Below, piece by piece: positions 43,001-57,324 of a stretch of 64,000 nucleotides of DNA. The translations under genes and the position numbers were made by a program. This DNA is from Neocallimastix lanati (nom. inval.) (taxonomy: Eukaryota; Neocallimastigomycota; Neocallimastigomycetes; Neocallimastigales; Neocallimastigaceae), in assembly GCA_016946835.1 (NCBI GenBank), contig JACVTC010000022.1:315001-379000 (forward strand). The letters are read 5' to 3'. The notes beneath the pieces were generated by a model. It was not told where the DNA came from. It saw nothing but the letters and a program-made list of their open reading frames with translations, and made no database searches. Numbering within the stretch: position 1 is the first letter of the stretch; every line of letters starts with the position of its first letter.

Positions 43001-43710
43001 TGAATTGCGGGGCCAAAATTTCAAATATTGAAAAAGAAATTTTGGAATGTTTGAAGCGCTCTCATAATTTAAATGTATTAAAAATTTTGATTGCCAATAA
43101 TTTTGACATAAATATGGAAGATCAATATGGTAAAACGCTTTTGAATTATGCTATCTTGGATGGGGATGAAGCCATTATTAACGATTTAATTAATTGTGGA
43201 GCGTATATTCGTAATTTCGATACAGAAATTATCAATAGTTTAAAAAACTGCTACAATTTAAGTGTTCTTAAAATTTTAACTGATAATGGATTTAATATCA
43301 ATATGGAAGATGAGTATGGTAAAACTTTGTTAATTCACGCCATTCAAGAAGATGCTTTCAATATTGTAAAAGATCTGATTGAAAATGGTGCCGATGCTAA
43401 CAAAGAAGATAGGGATGGAAATACCCCATTAATTGCTGCCATTAAAAATGAAAATGTAGAAATAGTGGAGTACTTATTAGGCCATGATGCCTTTAAAAAT
43501 GTAGAAAACGAATATGGCGATACCCCGTTAATTCTCTCCATTAAAATAGGTAGTGATCGAATGGTAAAATGTTTAATTGAGTGGGGAGCCTACATCAGTG
43601 ATACCAATTATCTTAAAAATATTAATGAGCAATATAATTATGATGAAAAAAATCTATATATATACAATGAAATAAATGAACTTTTAAATAATTGTAGAAG
43701 AAAATATTAA
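37093..43710 (+). CDS. Giant ankyrin-repeat protein (2205 aa), intronless
   Basis: A single uninterrupted ORF with three regions. Residues 1 to about 830 are three tandem copies of a module of about 280 residues, each with divergent ankyrin repeats (GADINY, GADVNY, GADKCY) and a conserved tail (LSIYKSKTVISNQQL, LSLYKNKTPLTQKQL, LNIYKNHNPLSKAQF). Residues about 835-1160 carry roughly eight helical repeats of about 43 residues built round FFIEKMLNxxTFDF and LLLxI. From about 1240 to 2180 come classical ankyrin repeats, the last being the most canonical (DRDGNTPLIAAIKNENVEIV, EYGDTPLILSIKIGSDRMV). No signal peptide, membrane segment or catalytic domain is seen, so a protein-interaction scaffold is likely. 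Lack of introns contrasts with every other long gene here. The start is the first ATG; the upstream sequence is AT-rich with a GGTAAGG site at about 37047. Confidence 0.93.
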   Translation: MHERIVKVREKINEIIKNNDILKLKKYIKENNVQLEELNDKYSDILIKSIECNNSIELIKFIISNGKYKSLNYSIRESPYYIKKFPLSSAIQKNNFKISELLYEYGADINYIPYSTLKKILDNKNSLYILSKGIKISTTLINSLIKDSKNYFLKQIFKHFLFDDAFILNFLSIYKSKTVISNQQLNSIIQREKEKVLFNQSLYATAIDNSNYYSLKILYDNDTRNKSQILDDFYNIFNQNQYIKTKVLTEIRNLKEPFDEEFYNELKKFITVQEKKENIIKLIKNNDIDGLEKYVLNNNIHLSFFNKKYDKYNDMLKFSVENNGSIKMINFIIKQCHYDNFNYTVYVNGRDKALLYFVIIKNKFKIFDLLVKKGADVNYGNILNLLYEEGLLNGKNLKYILNNNFNISPEIFNQLINNNQFTLLKSIIKQYVYNNFFIINILSLYKNKTPLTQKQLINIIKTEKKKINLNKSIYKNAINKDDIELIKFIYDNDARENDIVVNEMFQILDEDERVYHSGKKNSYLNKIKNGELKIDVDERFINNLDYIEERRRIIKENIRLDRTSELKDYVLKNNLFICYFNVDGFDVLTYSIRYNSSIEMLKFILPYYTNLDYTITIHSSSIDKYESPLSCALAHNKFDVANLLLKYGADKCYKINKLDIIHHLYISRTLNITNLNYMISHNFIITPELVNTLIINNKNVYLKLLFKKYIFTNEYILKLLNIYKNHNPLSKAQFNAIVLKEKNKIEIKYTWFCDALKYYNNDAIVLFLNHVGDDFNLFLNKFKTSEIFEILDNAVERNNYILIEQLLSSKLIDFNIIKIDEFLSRDFFSPERVNQNFNSMEFFIEKMLNNVTFDFRNNSFNKILLVIGKTEHIELVEFFIQRSLNHKTFDFKIIAFERLLLLINKINEINKKEYIDLVYFMIDKSLSHPTFDFKIISFENVLLEISQYNDNNLIKLFIRKSFIHETFDLEKVNIKNVLITLKQLDDNISALEFFIEELLNSKSFNIKNINIEELLLISINMENGDFTEYLIKILLEHSTFNFEENVKIKEILLTSNKIENFEVFKYFIEKILSHHTLKFNKVTMEQALLALSKMNDISKIEFILKNIYNNEKFNGEIVHPHHLNFEKILLSANRYDNVYIMTFILEKLFNLPSLDLSKGDVNQINFSVMKEMDTQYLSLILNTLIKLHNLKLIRLLFENENFNSSIDFNIKDRNYEYIIITVSAMTKYNVKDLEIFEYLLDHGADFNVKDINGNSLLLIAIKDGNYVILQNLFKRNITIESNVDKKDSFVVDYDEKIRNIKHLINDGNTSSFKIRKTINELDFYGYSLLHYALIREDKNAVKYLIDQGADVNFNKNRNLRGHSALDISIHIKNKELFLMLLESKTLLINKSNSKHETPILTLLKINNFSVEEKADWFIHLIQKGANVNVFDKTKKSLLFYAFKGNFLSIIKVLINKGISIDRSINENQIESILISAIDNDDSSIIDFIAKYKIKIYTNDIIKSIISKNKIDLLKVLISNNLDINMKDKDEKTCLIYAIENDNEPIIQYLLDNNASIKDVNNNIDVMESIIKNGNLSLLKILIKNHLDINEKDKFNHTLLNYSINFGKEDMMNYLIQCNADFYNIKDKVKIMDTIFKSNNLNLLKSIINNHYINEILEEIIQKNRIDLLKLLIANGLDINKKYENGKTILIYALEKRNITIVHYLIGCNADVNSLNNYIIKEIISEDKLDLLKFFVANHLNIESKESTDNNKIIYQFDLTEENDSIKKHMNNIFGINASLKNNKIEIINPIIQKDELDLLKMIIPGYLDVNTKDENGNTPLIYAIQAQNISIIKYLIDQKADLEIVNKSIKILENIVKDNNLDLLKYLINQKLDIINAKDFEKNTLLIYAVRYENESIINYLLEKGARTDDLKIDIDIELFEKILNLKHPELFDILYNNNNIDVNKKNDAGKTMLHYAIECGNEQIIEYLMNCGAKISNIEKEILECLKRSHNLNVLKILIANNFDINMEDQYGKTLLNYAILDGDEAIINDLINCGAYIRNFDTEIINSLKNCYNLSVLKILTDNGFNINMEDEYGKTLLIHAIQEDAFNIVKDLIENGADANKEDRDGNTPLIAAIKNENVEIVEYLLGHDAFKNVENEYGDTPLILSIKIGSDRMVKCLIEWGAYISDTNYLKNINEQYNYDEKNLYIYNEINELLNNCRRKY

Positions 43711-46700
43711 TTTTTGAGAATAACAATAAAATAATTGTTAAAAAAAAAATATGTATTATAATTAATTAAGGGTAACATTGTATATAAAAAAAATAAATAA
43801 ATAAAAAATAAATAAATTGAATATAATAAATTTTAATCTTAATTAAAAAAAGTATAATTTTAAATATGATTTAAAGTCTTTATAAATATTATATATAAAA
43901 TACAACAATATATATATAACAATTAATAAAATTATTTTTTAAAAATCTTATTTTTACTAATTAAAATTTAAAAATAATAATAATAATAATAATGATAATT
44001 AATACAAAGCATGATTTTAAGCAGAGTTATTTTTTTAAATCTTTATTTGTATTAATTAATAAAAAATTAAGCAAAACTTTAAAAAAAAAAAATAAATAAA
44101 AAATAAAATAGCTATTATTATTTTAATAAAATAAAAAACATAATCATATATATGCATAGTTTTAGCATAAACATAGCATAAATATACATATATTGGCAAT
44201 ATATGCTTATATTATTATTAATATATCAAAAAAGTTATGTTGTTAATTAATTAAACATATGCATATATTGCTAATTAAAATAGCTATTATTATTTTATTA
44301 AGTATAAATATATATATATGAAATTTTGTTAGATATTAAATAGATATATAAATAATTTATTATTTATAAAAATTTTTTTAAACTTTTACATATTAATATT
44401 AATATTATTATTATTTATAATTATTTATAATTATTTATAATAATTTATATTTATTTATAATAATTTATAATTATTTAGAATAGTTTATAATAATTAAATA
44501 TTCTATATAATAATTATTGTTTTTATTAGAAAAGGATGAATGCTCAATAATGATAAAATATAACTATAAAGTTGTATTTTATTAATTTATTATTATTTTA
44601 CTTTAATTATTATTTTATTAAATTAAGAATTTCAATTTTAATAAAATTATATTACTTTTATATATATACAGAATTTAACTATAAACTATTTTAAATGATT
44701 CAGTTTAGTCTTAATTATTTAGATTTAATTTTTCTATTATTAAATGAAGAAGAAGAAAATAATTTTTTTTATTTCTTTTTTAATTATAATATATTAATAT
44801 ACCTATTGATGTTTTATTATAACTCTATATTAATAATTTGTTTTATTTGATTTAATACTTTAAATTTATAAAAATATTGAAAAACTGTTTTCCACATTAA
44901 TAAAAAAATGTTTAAAGTTAGTATTAAAAAGGAAAATAGTATACAGCAAAAAAAATGTGAAAATATTTAATATAAATAATATTATATTCATTTTAAACTC
45001 TATAGTTTTATATATATTATTTATGATTAATATTGCAATACTATAATAAAAGTTTATAATTTCCACTTTGAACTTTAAATGTGCATAATATAAGATTACA
45101 TTATATTTTTTTTTAATGAACTTTAAAAATTTTAAACCTTAATTTTTATTACTATTATTGAATATTTAATATTAAAATTTTATAATAATATATAGATTAT
45201 TAATTTAACAAATATCCAATTAATTAGTAAAATTGAATAATATATATATTAATTTTTCCAAAATAAAAGCTATAGATTATAATTATTAACTATTTTAAAA
45301 TATAAGATTTAAAAAAGCAAATTAATAATTAAAAAACTAGAAAAAAATTTTTTTAAAAAAATTTTAATTTAATTATTAAAAATATATATATACATATTAT
45401 TAAGGTTCCATATTAAATTTATTGTTAAAAAATTAATAATTAATAAAAATATTATAAAAAAAATTTTAGATATATTTTTACATACATTATTACATAATAA
45501 CATATGTTTAATAATCTATTTTCTAATTTAATTTTTATCATAATTAAATATTATTATCTTTAATAATTTATTAATGTTTTTTTCTATTATTTTTTTTCTT
45601 ATAATTTTTTATTTTTTGAATTCCTTTTTTTTATTATTAAATTATATTTTTTAAAAAGTAAATTTGAACTATTAAATATATTAATATGTAAAATAAATAA
45701 TAGCATTTTATATTATATATGTAACATATATAATATAAATAATCATTCAATTCCTTTTATTTCAATTTTGATAATATAATATTTTACCTTATTTTGTTTA
45801 TATATATAAATATATATATGATTTTATAATAACTATATGATAAACATAATTAATTTTTTTTTAAATAAAATATAAAATATATTTAAATTATATTAATTAT
45901 AGTGTGTGTCATTATAATAAAACTTTAAAACTTCATTTATAATTAATATTATATAAATTTTGTATAATAATTATCTTATTTTAATAATTAAAAAAAAAAT
46001 TGCAGATATTATTTAATTAATAAACTATTAAGAATTACTACTTCTTAAATATTTTATGCAATACTTTCCTTTTGGTTAAATATTTTTATTAAAAATCTTT
46101 TTATGTGAATAATAATAATTGAATATTTATAAATATTGAATATTTTATCCAAAAATAATATTTTTAGAAAGATAATTATTTTAATAAATAAATATTTTAT
46201 ATTTTTTATGTTTAATATTTAATGTCACAATTCATAACATTTTAATAATTTTATTTGAATATATGAAAAATTTTTATATTTTTAAAAGAAATAAAAAACA
46301 AAATTTTGATTATTACAAATCTTTAATTAACAAAAAAAATAATAAGATAATATTAATATATTAATATTTATAAAGACAGAGCATATTAACTCAATTATAT
46401 ATTCAAATTATTGGATTCAATATTTAATTTAAATAAATTTATATAACAAAAACCTTTCTAATAAAAAATTATTACATGAAAAGCTTTACACAAAGTTACA
46501 TAATTTTAATATAAAGATTATGTATTGAATTTGAGTCATAAATAAAATAAAATGAAAAAAACATTATTTAAAATAAAATTTTATTAAATTAAAAAATTAT
46601 TAAAAAATTAAATATAAATTTTTACTAATATTTATTTATTTTACTGTATTTATTTAACATTATTAAATATAAATAAATTATTACTTTATATAATTTTTTT

Positions 46701-48377
46701 ATTATTTTACAGTATTTATTTCATTATATTAAATTTTTTTTTTAATAATAGATTTTATATATATAAAAAAAAAAGTTTAATATAAATCTAAAAAAAATTT
46801 TATTAATCTTTAATTTACTACTTTTAATATAAAATAAAAAAATTTTTTTATTTAAAATTTTAGTAAATACTATTAAAAAATATATAAATAAAAATTAATT
46901 TAATGTTCAATAGAAAAAATTTACATGTAACAAAATTATATATTTAAATATTTTTTGATAAATAGTAATAATAATAATGATGATTATGACAATAATGATA
47001 ATAAAAAGATATTATGGTTCAAGAAAAAATTATTTTTAAAATGTTCTTAAATAATAAAAGATAAATTTTCTATCCAAATAAAATAATAAATTTTAAATAT
47101 CTTATCTAATTCTGCTGAATTTAAATATTTTTATTTCTTATGCCAACTATTTTAAATTTACTGTATCTTTTCAATATTTTTTAATTAAATAATTTTTTAA
47201 TTTTAATTTTATTATTTATTATTATTATTTTTTTTAATAAAATTGATAATAAAATGATTATTTAATTGGGTTTAATTATAGATTTAAATATTTTTTATAA
47301 TTTTTTAATATTAACTCAAAAATATAGTTTTTAAATATATATATATATCGTTTTTATTATTAATTTTTTTAAAATTTTTTTAATTATTTAATCAATTTTT
47401 TTATTGAATTTTAAAACTATTTAAATCAAGCAGTATAAATTAAAATGTTACATATGTTATATATATAAGAAGGAAAAAAAACTTTTACTATAATTTATGT
47501 AAATAATTGTTAACTTTGAGTATTTATTAATAAAAGCTTTATACTTGATTCTATATATTTTTAAATATAATTAAAAAGTAAATGCTATGATATATATATG
47601 ACGATTTACAATAATTTTTTTTCTTACTCTTTTTATTATCATTTTTGTATTTAAAGTTTGAATGCCATCCATACAAGCATTATTATTTCTTAATAATTAA
47701 TACTAATTTTAATTATTATGAAAATTTTTTTTTATTATTATTTATTATCAAATAAATTATTAATAAAGTTTAAATATATAATATTTAACATATCAATTTA
47801 TCAATTATATATAAATATATGATAAATTAAATTTTAATATATTATTCATAAATTATCATTAATTTTTAGATATATATATAAAAAAAAATAAAAATATGTA
47901 AAAATAAAAAATAAAAAAATAAAATAAAATAAAATAAAATATTATTAAAAATTAGTGTTTAAATATAAAGTAATTTGTAGTTAACTTCTGTATTCCCAAA
48001 TAAAAAATGAAATATTTAAATGAGCATATTTTCCCTAATTTTCGAAATTTTACTTTTTTTATTTTTTTAGTAATCATAGAACTATAATTTAATTCGTTAA
48101 AAGTAATTAGTTAAAATTGAAAGGTAATTAATATTTTATTAGTTATAAATAATTATAATAATTGAGAATAAAATAGTAGAATCATAAATTATAGTTATAA
48201 ATAAATTGAAAAAAAAAATATTTATTAATAGTGGGATAATGATAATTAAATTATAATATAAATAGTAAATTTAAAATATTTTATTATTAATATATAGTAT
48301 TAAAAAAACCTTTCAGAAGAAATAATATTAATGTTTATAATATATTTTAGTTTTTATATCTTAAATTAGTATTCAAA
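43711..48377. other. Gene-free 4.7-kb AT-rich region
   Basis: No supportable coding, RNA or mobile feature. Short direct repeats (AATAGCTATTATTATTTTA at about 44107 and 44279) and a quasi-palindromic TATGCATA/TATATGC-rich stretch (44150-44275) are the only structure noticed. It should contain the promoter of the secreted-protein gene at 48378. Confidence 0.6.
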
Positions 48378-49343
48378 ATGAAATTTCTTTACAGTATTTT
48401 ATTTGCTACTTCTTTATTAAGTCAATATAAATTGGCTTCTTCAGCTGATTTTCCAACATGTAGTGGTTGTACTCTTTATGCTCAAAGTACTGATAATAAT
48501 AAATGGGGCTGGGAAAATAATAATTTCTGTAGAATTCCATCATCATGCAGTTCCAATGGTTCTAATAGTAACTCTGGACCTTCAGATTCATCTAATGATT
48601 CTAATAAGAAAACAACTACTACTGTCAAGAAAACTACTACTGTAGTTGCAGCTCCAACAAATTCTAATAATTCTAACAACAATAATAATAGCGATAATAA
48701 TAATAATACGAATAATACTGATAATAATAACAATAATAATGATGCTTCAAATAATAACAATAATAACAATGATGCTTCAAATAATAACAACAATAATAAT
48801 AATGATGCTACAAATAATAACAACAACAATGGTGACAACAATAATAACAATAGCAGTGAATCTAACAATAATAGTAACAATGGTGATAACAACTCAAACA
48901 ACAATTCAGAAAGTAACAATGGAAACAACAATGACAACAGTAATACAAACAATGATCCATCTACTACTATTGCCAACAACAATAATAACAATGTTAACGG
49001 TGGTGTTAAAATATGTTCAGATTGTGCTGCTGCAGCTACTGGTGGTGATGGTATTATTTACGGTTTTGAAAATGGATCTGTAAGTATTATGAATTAATAT
49101 ATTAATTTTTTTCTATATAGATTACCTAAAATTAATATGATAAAAATATAAATTATTTCATTTTATTGAAAATAGTCTTGCCAAATTGATACTGTGAAGT
49201 GTGGTGGCAAAATTTCTTCTGGTAATGTTGATGGAAACTCAATTAATACTAACAATCAAGATTCAGGAAGTTCAAGCATTGCTGTAAATTTCTATATTAC
49301 AATTGTTGCATTTATCTCTGCTTTAATTATTTACGGTTATTAG
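48378..49343 (+). CDS. Secreted/surface Asn-rich protein with two four-Cys (CBM10-like) modules
   Basis: Two exons (48378-49079, 49176-49343) encode 289 residues. Residues 1-22 are a classical signal peptide (MKFLYSILFATSLLSQYKLA). The first module has Cys at about 28, 31, 51 and 57 with DNNKWGWENNNFCRI. A Ser/Thr/Asn linker, mostly poly-Asn with SNN, DASNN and GDNN units, fills about 60-208. A second module with Cys at about 213, 216, 236 and 243 contains GIIYGFENGSSCQI. Cys-x2-Cys-x19-Cys is identical in both. The pattern W/Y-G-x-E-N-x-x-x-C-x-I resembles the CBM10/fungal dockerin core, so a cellulosome-related or wall-binding role is possible but unproven. The C-terminus (NFYITIVAFISALIIYGY after SGSSS) is hydrophobic to the end, as in GPI-anchor signals. 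The intron splits the second module. Confidence 0.83.
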
Positions 49344-50026
49344 ATTTATTAATTTATTATTAATAATTTTAAAATAACTATTTTTATAATTTTTATAATA
49401 CTCATTAATATTTATAATGCAATTATGTATTTATGCTTAATAATATTTTATTAAAATCATTTTATTTATTCTATTTATGTAATAATTTTAAATTTATTTT
49501 ATTGTTTTTAATTATATAACTCTATCAATTAAAAAAAATAAATAAATAAGATTATGTTTTTTTTTAATAAGTAATATATATTCTTTTTTAGTAATTTAAA
49601 CATTACAAAAAAAAAAGAAAGCAATTTTATAAGTTTTAATAAATAGAATATATTACGATAAAAATATTATTTTAAGTTAACATTTTATTTAAATCAAATA
49701 AAGGCTAAAGGCTATAAATATATTTAAGATATATAAATAAAAGTAGTATTTACTTTATCAAAAGTATTTATTGAATTTAGTGGAAATGAACTTAATAAAA
49801 ACAGAATATATATAAAGTATTAAAGATAAATATTTTTAAAATATATATTTTTTTTATTGTATATATAAATTAATTATTAAATTTCGTTAAATTTTTATTA
49901 TAATAAAGGTACTAAATAGATTATATATTTTATCTTTTATTATTTTTATAATTTAATTATCAAATTAAATAAATTGTTTAGTTTTATTCTATATTAGTAA
50001 AATACTAATTCTATCATTTAAATCAG
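49344..50026. other. Gene-free AT-rich region
   Basis: 3' flank of the surface-protein gene. Only AT-rich low-complexity sequence is seen. Confidence 0.55.
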
Positions 50027-50250
50027 TAAGACAGGCTAGCAGGGTCAATGACTCTAAGATTATAATTTCTTTCAGATAGTCAATTCAAACTCTATTTCAG
50101 ATTAAGTAATGTGGAGGTGAGGATCGTTTCATAAGAACTTTTTTCTGAATTTATTCATACATTTTATTTTGAATATTACTTTTTATTTCATGTTATATTT
50201 TAAATATTATTATGTTCTAATTGGACTTATAATATTTATTTTTTAATTTA
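50027..50250 (+). mobile_element. Dispersed repeat copy B (uninterrupted)
   Basis: Begins AAGACAGGCTAGCAGGGTCA and runs through TATAATTTCTTTCAGATAGT, TCAATTCAAACTCTATTTCA, GGAGGTGAGGATCGTTTCAT, CTGAATTTATTCATACATTT and TATGTTCTAATTGGACTTAT. It is collinear with the repeat at 18348-18800 but lacks the 193-bp insertion found there. No ORF is preserved, and the class is unknown. A poly(A) run at 50333-50367 follows about 90 bases later. Confidence 0.8.
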
Positions 50251-52865
<2,615 letters not shown>

Positions 52866-53019
52866 ATGTCTCGTAGAAGTGCTAGACTAAGTAAAAAGCA
52901 AAATGATCTTTTCAAAGATTTACTTTTTACTTTAACTCCTGGTGTTGCCAATAGTTCAAATACAGAAAGTAAAATTACAAAGCAAGGGGGTAAAGTTCAA
53001 AGGATTTATACTAAAAAGG

Positions 53020-53059
<40 letters not shown>

Positions 53060-53806
53060 TTTGAATTTATTATTTTTTTTAATTAATATTATAATAATAA
53101 AAATTATGAAATACGTGAAGTATTAATATAATTTATAATTATAATTTTTACAATATATTATATAATTAATATTATAACAGGTTAATTATGTTATTGCTTT
53201 AAAAAAGGAATTAACAGAATCAAAATTGCATTCAAAAATTAAAAATGGTTTAGAGAATACAGAATGTAAAGTAGTTAGTGAAGATTTTATTGATGATTGT
53301 ATTAAAGAATCAAAAATTGTAGACGTTGAAAATTATTTATTGAAACCTTCAAGTGACGAAGATAGAGAAACACAAAAAAAAAAGGCTACTAAAAACAATA
53401 AAAATGAGCAAGAAGAAGAAAATGAAGAAGATGATAATAGTAAAGAAGAGAAAAATGTTACTAAAAAGAAGACTAAGAAAGAAAAAGAAGATGATGATAA
53501 TGATGGTGAGAAAAAGAAAAAAGTTACAAAAAAGAACCCTAGAAAAGGAAAAGATGGAGATAATGGCGATGAAGAAAAAAAAAAGAAAACTACTGGTAAG
53601 AGAAAAAGAACTACAAAGAAAGAAAAAGAAGAGAAAGAAGATAAAGGTGATGTTATGGATATAGATGAAAAGGAAGAGGATGAGAACGAAGAAGAGGAGG
53701 AAGAAAAAGAAAAAATTGTTAAAGAAATAAGAAAAGGAAGAACTGTAAGTTATAATATTATTCTATTTATAGTTTTTATTTTATATTTTTGTTATATATG
53801 TATATA

Positions 53807-53862
<56 letters not shown>

Positions 53863-55906
53863 TATATTATTATTATATAAATAGATTGTTCAAATATTAA
53901 TATTTATTTAATTTTTATTAATATAATTATATTTAATTTATTAAAATCTTATCAATAACCTCAACATCAATAACTAATAATAATAATTATTCAGGTTGTC
54001 GATTCACTTGTTCCAAATAGTCAAGTTTGTATATTAACTTTATTATTAAACAATAAATATATATATATATTATTATTATTAATAATATTAATGTATTATT
54101 TATTTAAGGATTACCATGTTTATGAGGATGGCGATGAAATTTATGACGCTACTCTTAATCAAACAAACATTGCTAATAATAATAATAAGTTCTATAATCT
54201 TCAAATTTTGAAGAAAGATAACAATTCTTCAGGTTATTTCTTCTGGACAAGGTATATATAATATTAGTTATTAAGAGTAAAAAATATTTTATTTTATTGT
54301 ATTTTTCCTTTTTTTTTTTTTTCTGTATTATATAATGTATATTATATTTTTCTTTTTTTAATTCATATAAAAATTTTTTAAAATATCATTATAAGATGGG
54401 GTCGTGTTGGTGAAAAAGGTCAAAATAACTTGTTAATTTGTAATAATAAAGATATGGCAATTTCTCGTTTTATGGCAAAGTTCAAGGATAAGGTTACTAT
54501 TAATAAATTATATATATTACAAGACTAATAAATTTAATTTGCTCTTAACCCTTATTCTATATATATAATCTTTATTAATATTTTATGAAAAGACTGGTAA
54601 TAATTGGGAAGATAGAAAGAATTTTGTTAAAAAAAACAAAAAGTATTTCTTAATTGAACGTGATTATGGTGTAACAGAAGAAGAAGAAGAAAATATAAAA
54701 AAGAAGGCCAAAAAGGAAGAAAAAATTAATATTCCAGATTCAAAATTGGATGAAAGAGTTCAAAATCTTATTAAATTGATTTTTGATATTTCATTAATGG
54801 AACAAGAAATGGCAGAAATTGGTTACAATGGTATTTTTCAAATGTTTTTTATATTTTTGTTTTTATTTAATTGATTTTTATATAAAGTTTAATTAATTAT
54901 TGTTTATATCATAATAATGTGAAATATATATATTTTAAAAAATATTATAAATATATTAAATTATATATAATTAAATTATTTTAGCTAAAAAGATGCCGCT
55001 TGGTAAACTTACAAAGGATCATATTAAAAAGGTATGAAAAAATAAAAATAATTAATTAATTAATTAATAATTGTAATGACCAAATAATAATATACTGTTA
55101 TAATATATAGTTATTAATATAAAATTTAATCATTAATTCTATAAATGTAGAGTTTTGATGTATTAAAGAAATTAGATGATGAATTAAGTAAAGAGCAACC
55201 AAAACCGTAAATAGTTTTTATGAATTTTTTTTTATTATTATTATTTTTATTTATTTATTTATTTATTTATTTGATATATAATCTTTTTTCTAATGAAATA
55301 TTTTTATCACTTTATTATTTTATTATTTTTTTTATTTTATTAACTACAAAGAGCTTTGTTATCAGATTTAACATCTGAATTCTATACTATTATTCCACAT
55401 GATTTTGGTAGATCAAGACCTCCTGTTATTAATAATAAAGTATTACTTAAAAAGAAAATTGAGATGGTAGAATCATTGGCTGATATTCACATTGCTACTA
55501 CTTTATTAAAGAACCAAAAAGTCGAAATTACTGAAAATCCAATTGATACAAACTATAAATCATTGCATTGTAATCTTAGTCCATTAGATCATAAATCTGA
55601 AGAATTTGATATGATTAATACTTATGTTAAAAACACACATGCAAAGACTCATTCTTGGTATGAACTTGAAATTGATGATGTATATATTGTTGATCGTGAA
55701 GGTGAAAAGGAAAGATTCTTAGGTGATAAGTATCCAGATAAAAAGAGAAAGCTCTTATGGCATGGTTCCAGACTTACCAATTTTGTTGGTATTTTAAGTC
55801 AAGGTTTAAGAATTGCTCCACCTGAAGTAAGTTTTATATATATATGTATATTTCTTATTTTTTTTTTTTATAACTAAAATAAAAATATATAAATACTTCG
55901 TAATTA

Positions 55907-55947
<41 letters not shown>

Positions 55948-56524
55948 TTTGAACAAAACCAATTCATTTTTTAAAACAATAGGCTCCTGTTACTGGTTAT
56001 ATGTTTGGTAAGGGTGTATACTTTGCTGATATGGTATCAAAATCGGCGAATTACTGTTGTGCTTCCAACCAATTAGGTTTGATGTTATTATGTGAGGTTG
56101 TAACTGGTGAAGAGAATAATTTATTTAGTGCTAATTATAATGCTGGTGAGTTGGTTAAAAAGAATAATAAGGACAGTACCAAAGGATGTGGAAGAACAGC
56201 ACCAGATCCAACTAAATCTATGTATACCAAAGATGGAGTAGAAGTACCTTATGGTCCAGCAATTGATGTAAAAATTGATGCTACATCTTTATTATATAAT
56301 GAATATATTGTTTATGATGTTGCTCAAATTAAAATGAGGTATATATTATATAATATTATTAATATAATTATTAAAATTATTATTTATTTAATTATGAAAT
56401 AATAAAATAATATAAAGTTTACTAATGTCCTTTTTTTTTTTTTTTTTTAAATTAAAAAAATTTATTATATCATAACTCTAGATATTTAATTAAAATGAAA
56501 TTCAAAAAACCGTCTAAAAATTAG
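52866..56524 (+). CDS. PARP: Poly(ADP-ribose) polymerase (BRCT-WGR-PARP)
   Basis: Transfers ADP-ribose from NAD+ to proteins at DNA breaks. Eleven exons (52866-53018, 53181-53744, 53995-54024, 54109-54251, 54396-54492, 54593-54830, 54985-55031, 55151-55206, 55352-55826, 55983-56338, 56482-56524) give 733 residues. Domains: BRCT at about 15-105 ([20 protein letters not shown]); Lys/Glu-rich linker at about 106-240; WGR at about 245-355 (WGRVGEKGQ); alpha-helical regulatory domain at about 375-515; catalytic domain to the end. The H-Y-E triad is intact: LLWHGSR (H about 579), KGVYFADM (Y about 612) and LYNEYIVYD (E about 707), so chain-forming activity is expected. No zinc fingers are present, so it is closer to PARP2-like or reduced fungal PARPs than to vertebrate PARP1. 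The start was chosen at MSRRSARL because the upstream extension is low-complexity. Confidence 0.95.
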
Positions 56525-56948
56525 AATTGATACAAATATATTTATAAAAAATTAATATATTTTGCAGACAAATATAATTAAAAAAAAAAAAAAAAGAAAT
56601 ACTATAGATTAAATTAAAATATAGTATTTATATTTACTATATAGTAAGGGAACTAAATAAAAATTTTAAATTTTATATATAATTGTATTAAATAATATTT
56701 TATATTAATCTTATAAATGTAAATATAATAAAGTATTATAATAAAGTAATAAAAATAAATCAATAGCCCAATAAAAAAAAATATTATACTATTCAATTAG
56801 TTTTATATTATTTATTATATATATTTTATAAGTTAAGATGGAATATTTATATTTTATTTTTCTAATATATTATTTTTTATAAGTTTATACTATATTTTAT
56901 TATTATTGTTGTTGTTCTAATTGTTGTTATATATATACAAATATAAAT

Positions 56949-56984
<36 letters not shown>

Positions 56985-57126
56985 AATATTGTTGTTTACT
57001 GTTTATTATAATTACTAATTTTATTTGTAAAATATATAATTAATATTTATATTATAAATATATAATAATATATATATATATATAAATACTATTTTTTTAT
57101 ATTCTTTTTTAATTTCTTTTTTTTTT

Positions 57127-57177
<51 letters not shown>

Positions 57178-57283
57178 TTATTTATTATTTTTATATTATT
57201 ATTATTTTAATTTAAAATTATGATATTTATATTAAGTAAGAAAAAGAAAATTATTGAGTATACATATAATAAATATTGAATAA

Positions 57284-57324
<41 letters not shown>
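56525..57324. other. Intergenic region between convergent PARP and IFT46
   Basis: A tail-to-tail spacer, AT-rich, with poly(A) at 56949-56979 and 57297-57323 and an (ATTT)n run at 57129-57180. It holds both 3' ends; no gene seen. Confidence 0.65.

Noticed and set aside
48482-48991. 169-codon minus-strand poly-Leu frame opposite the surface-protein gene
   Set aside because: Antisense shadow of the poly-Asn coding repeat.
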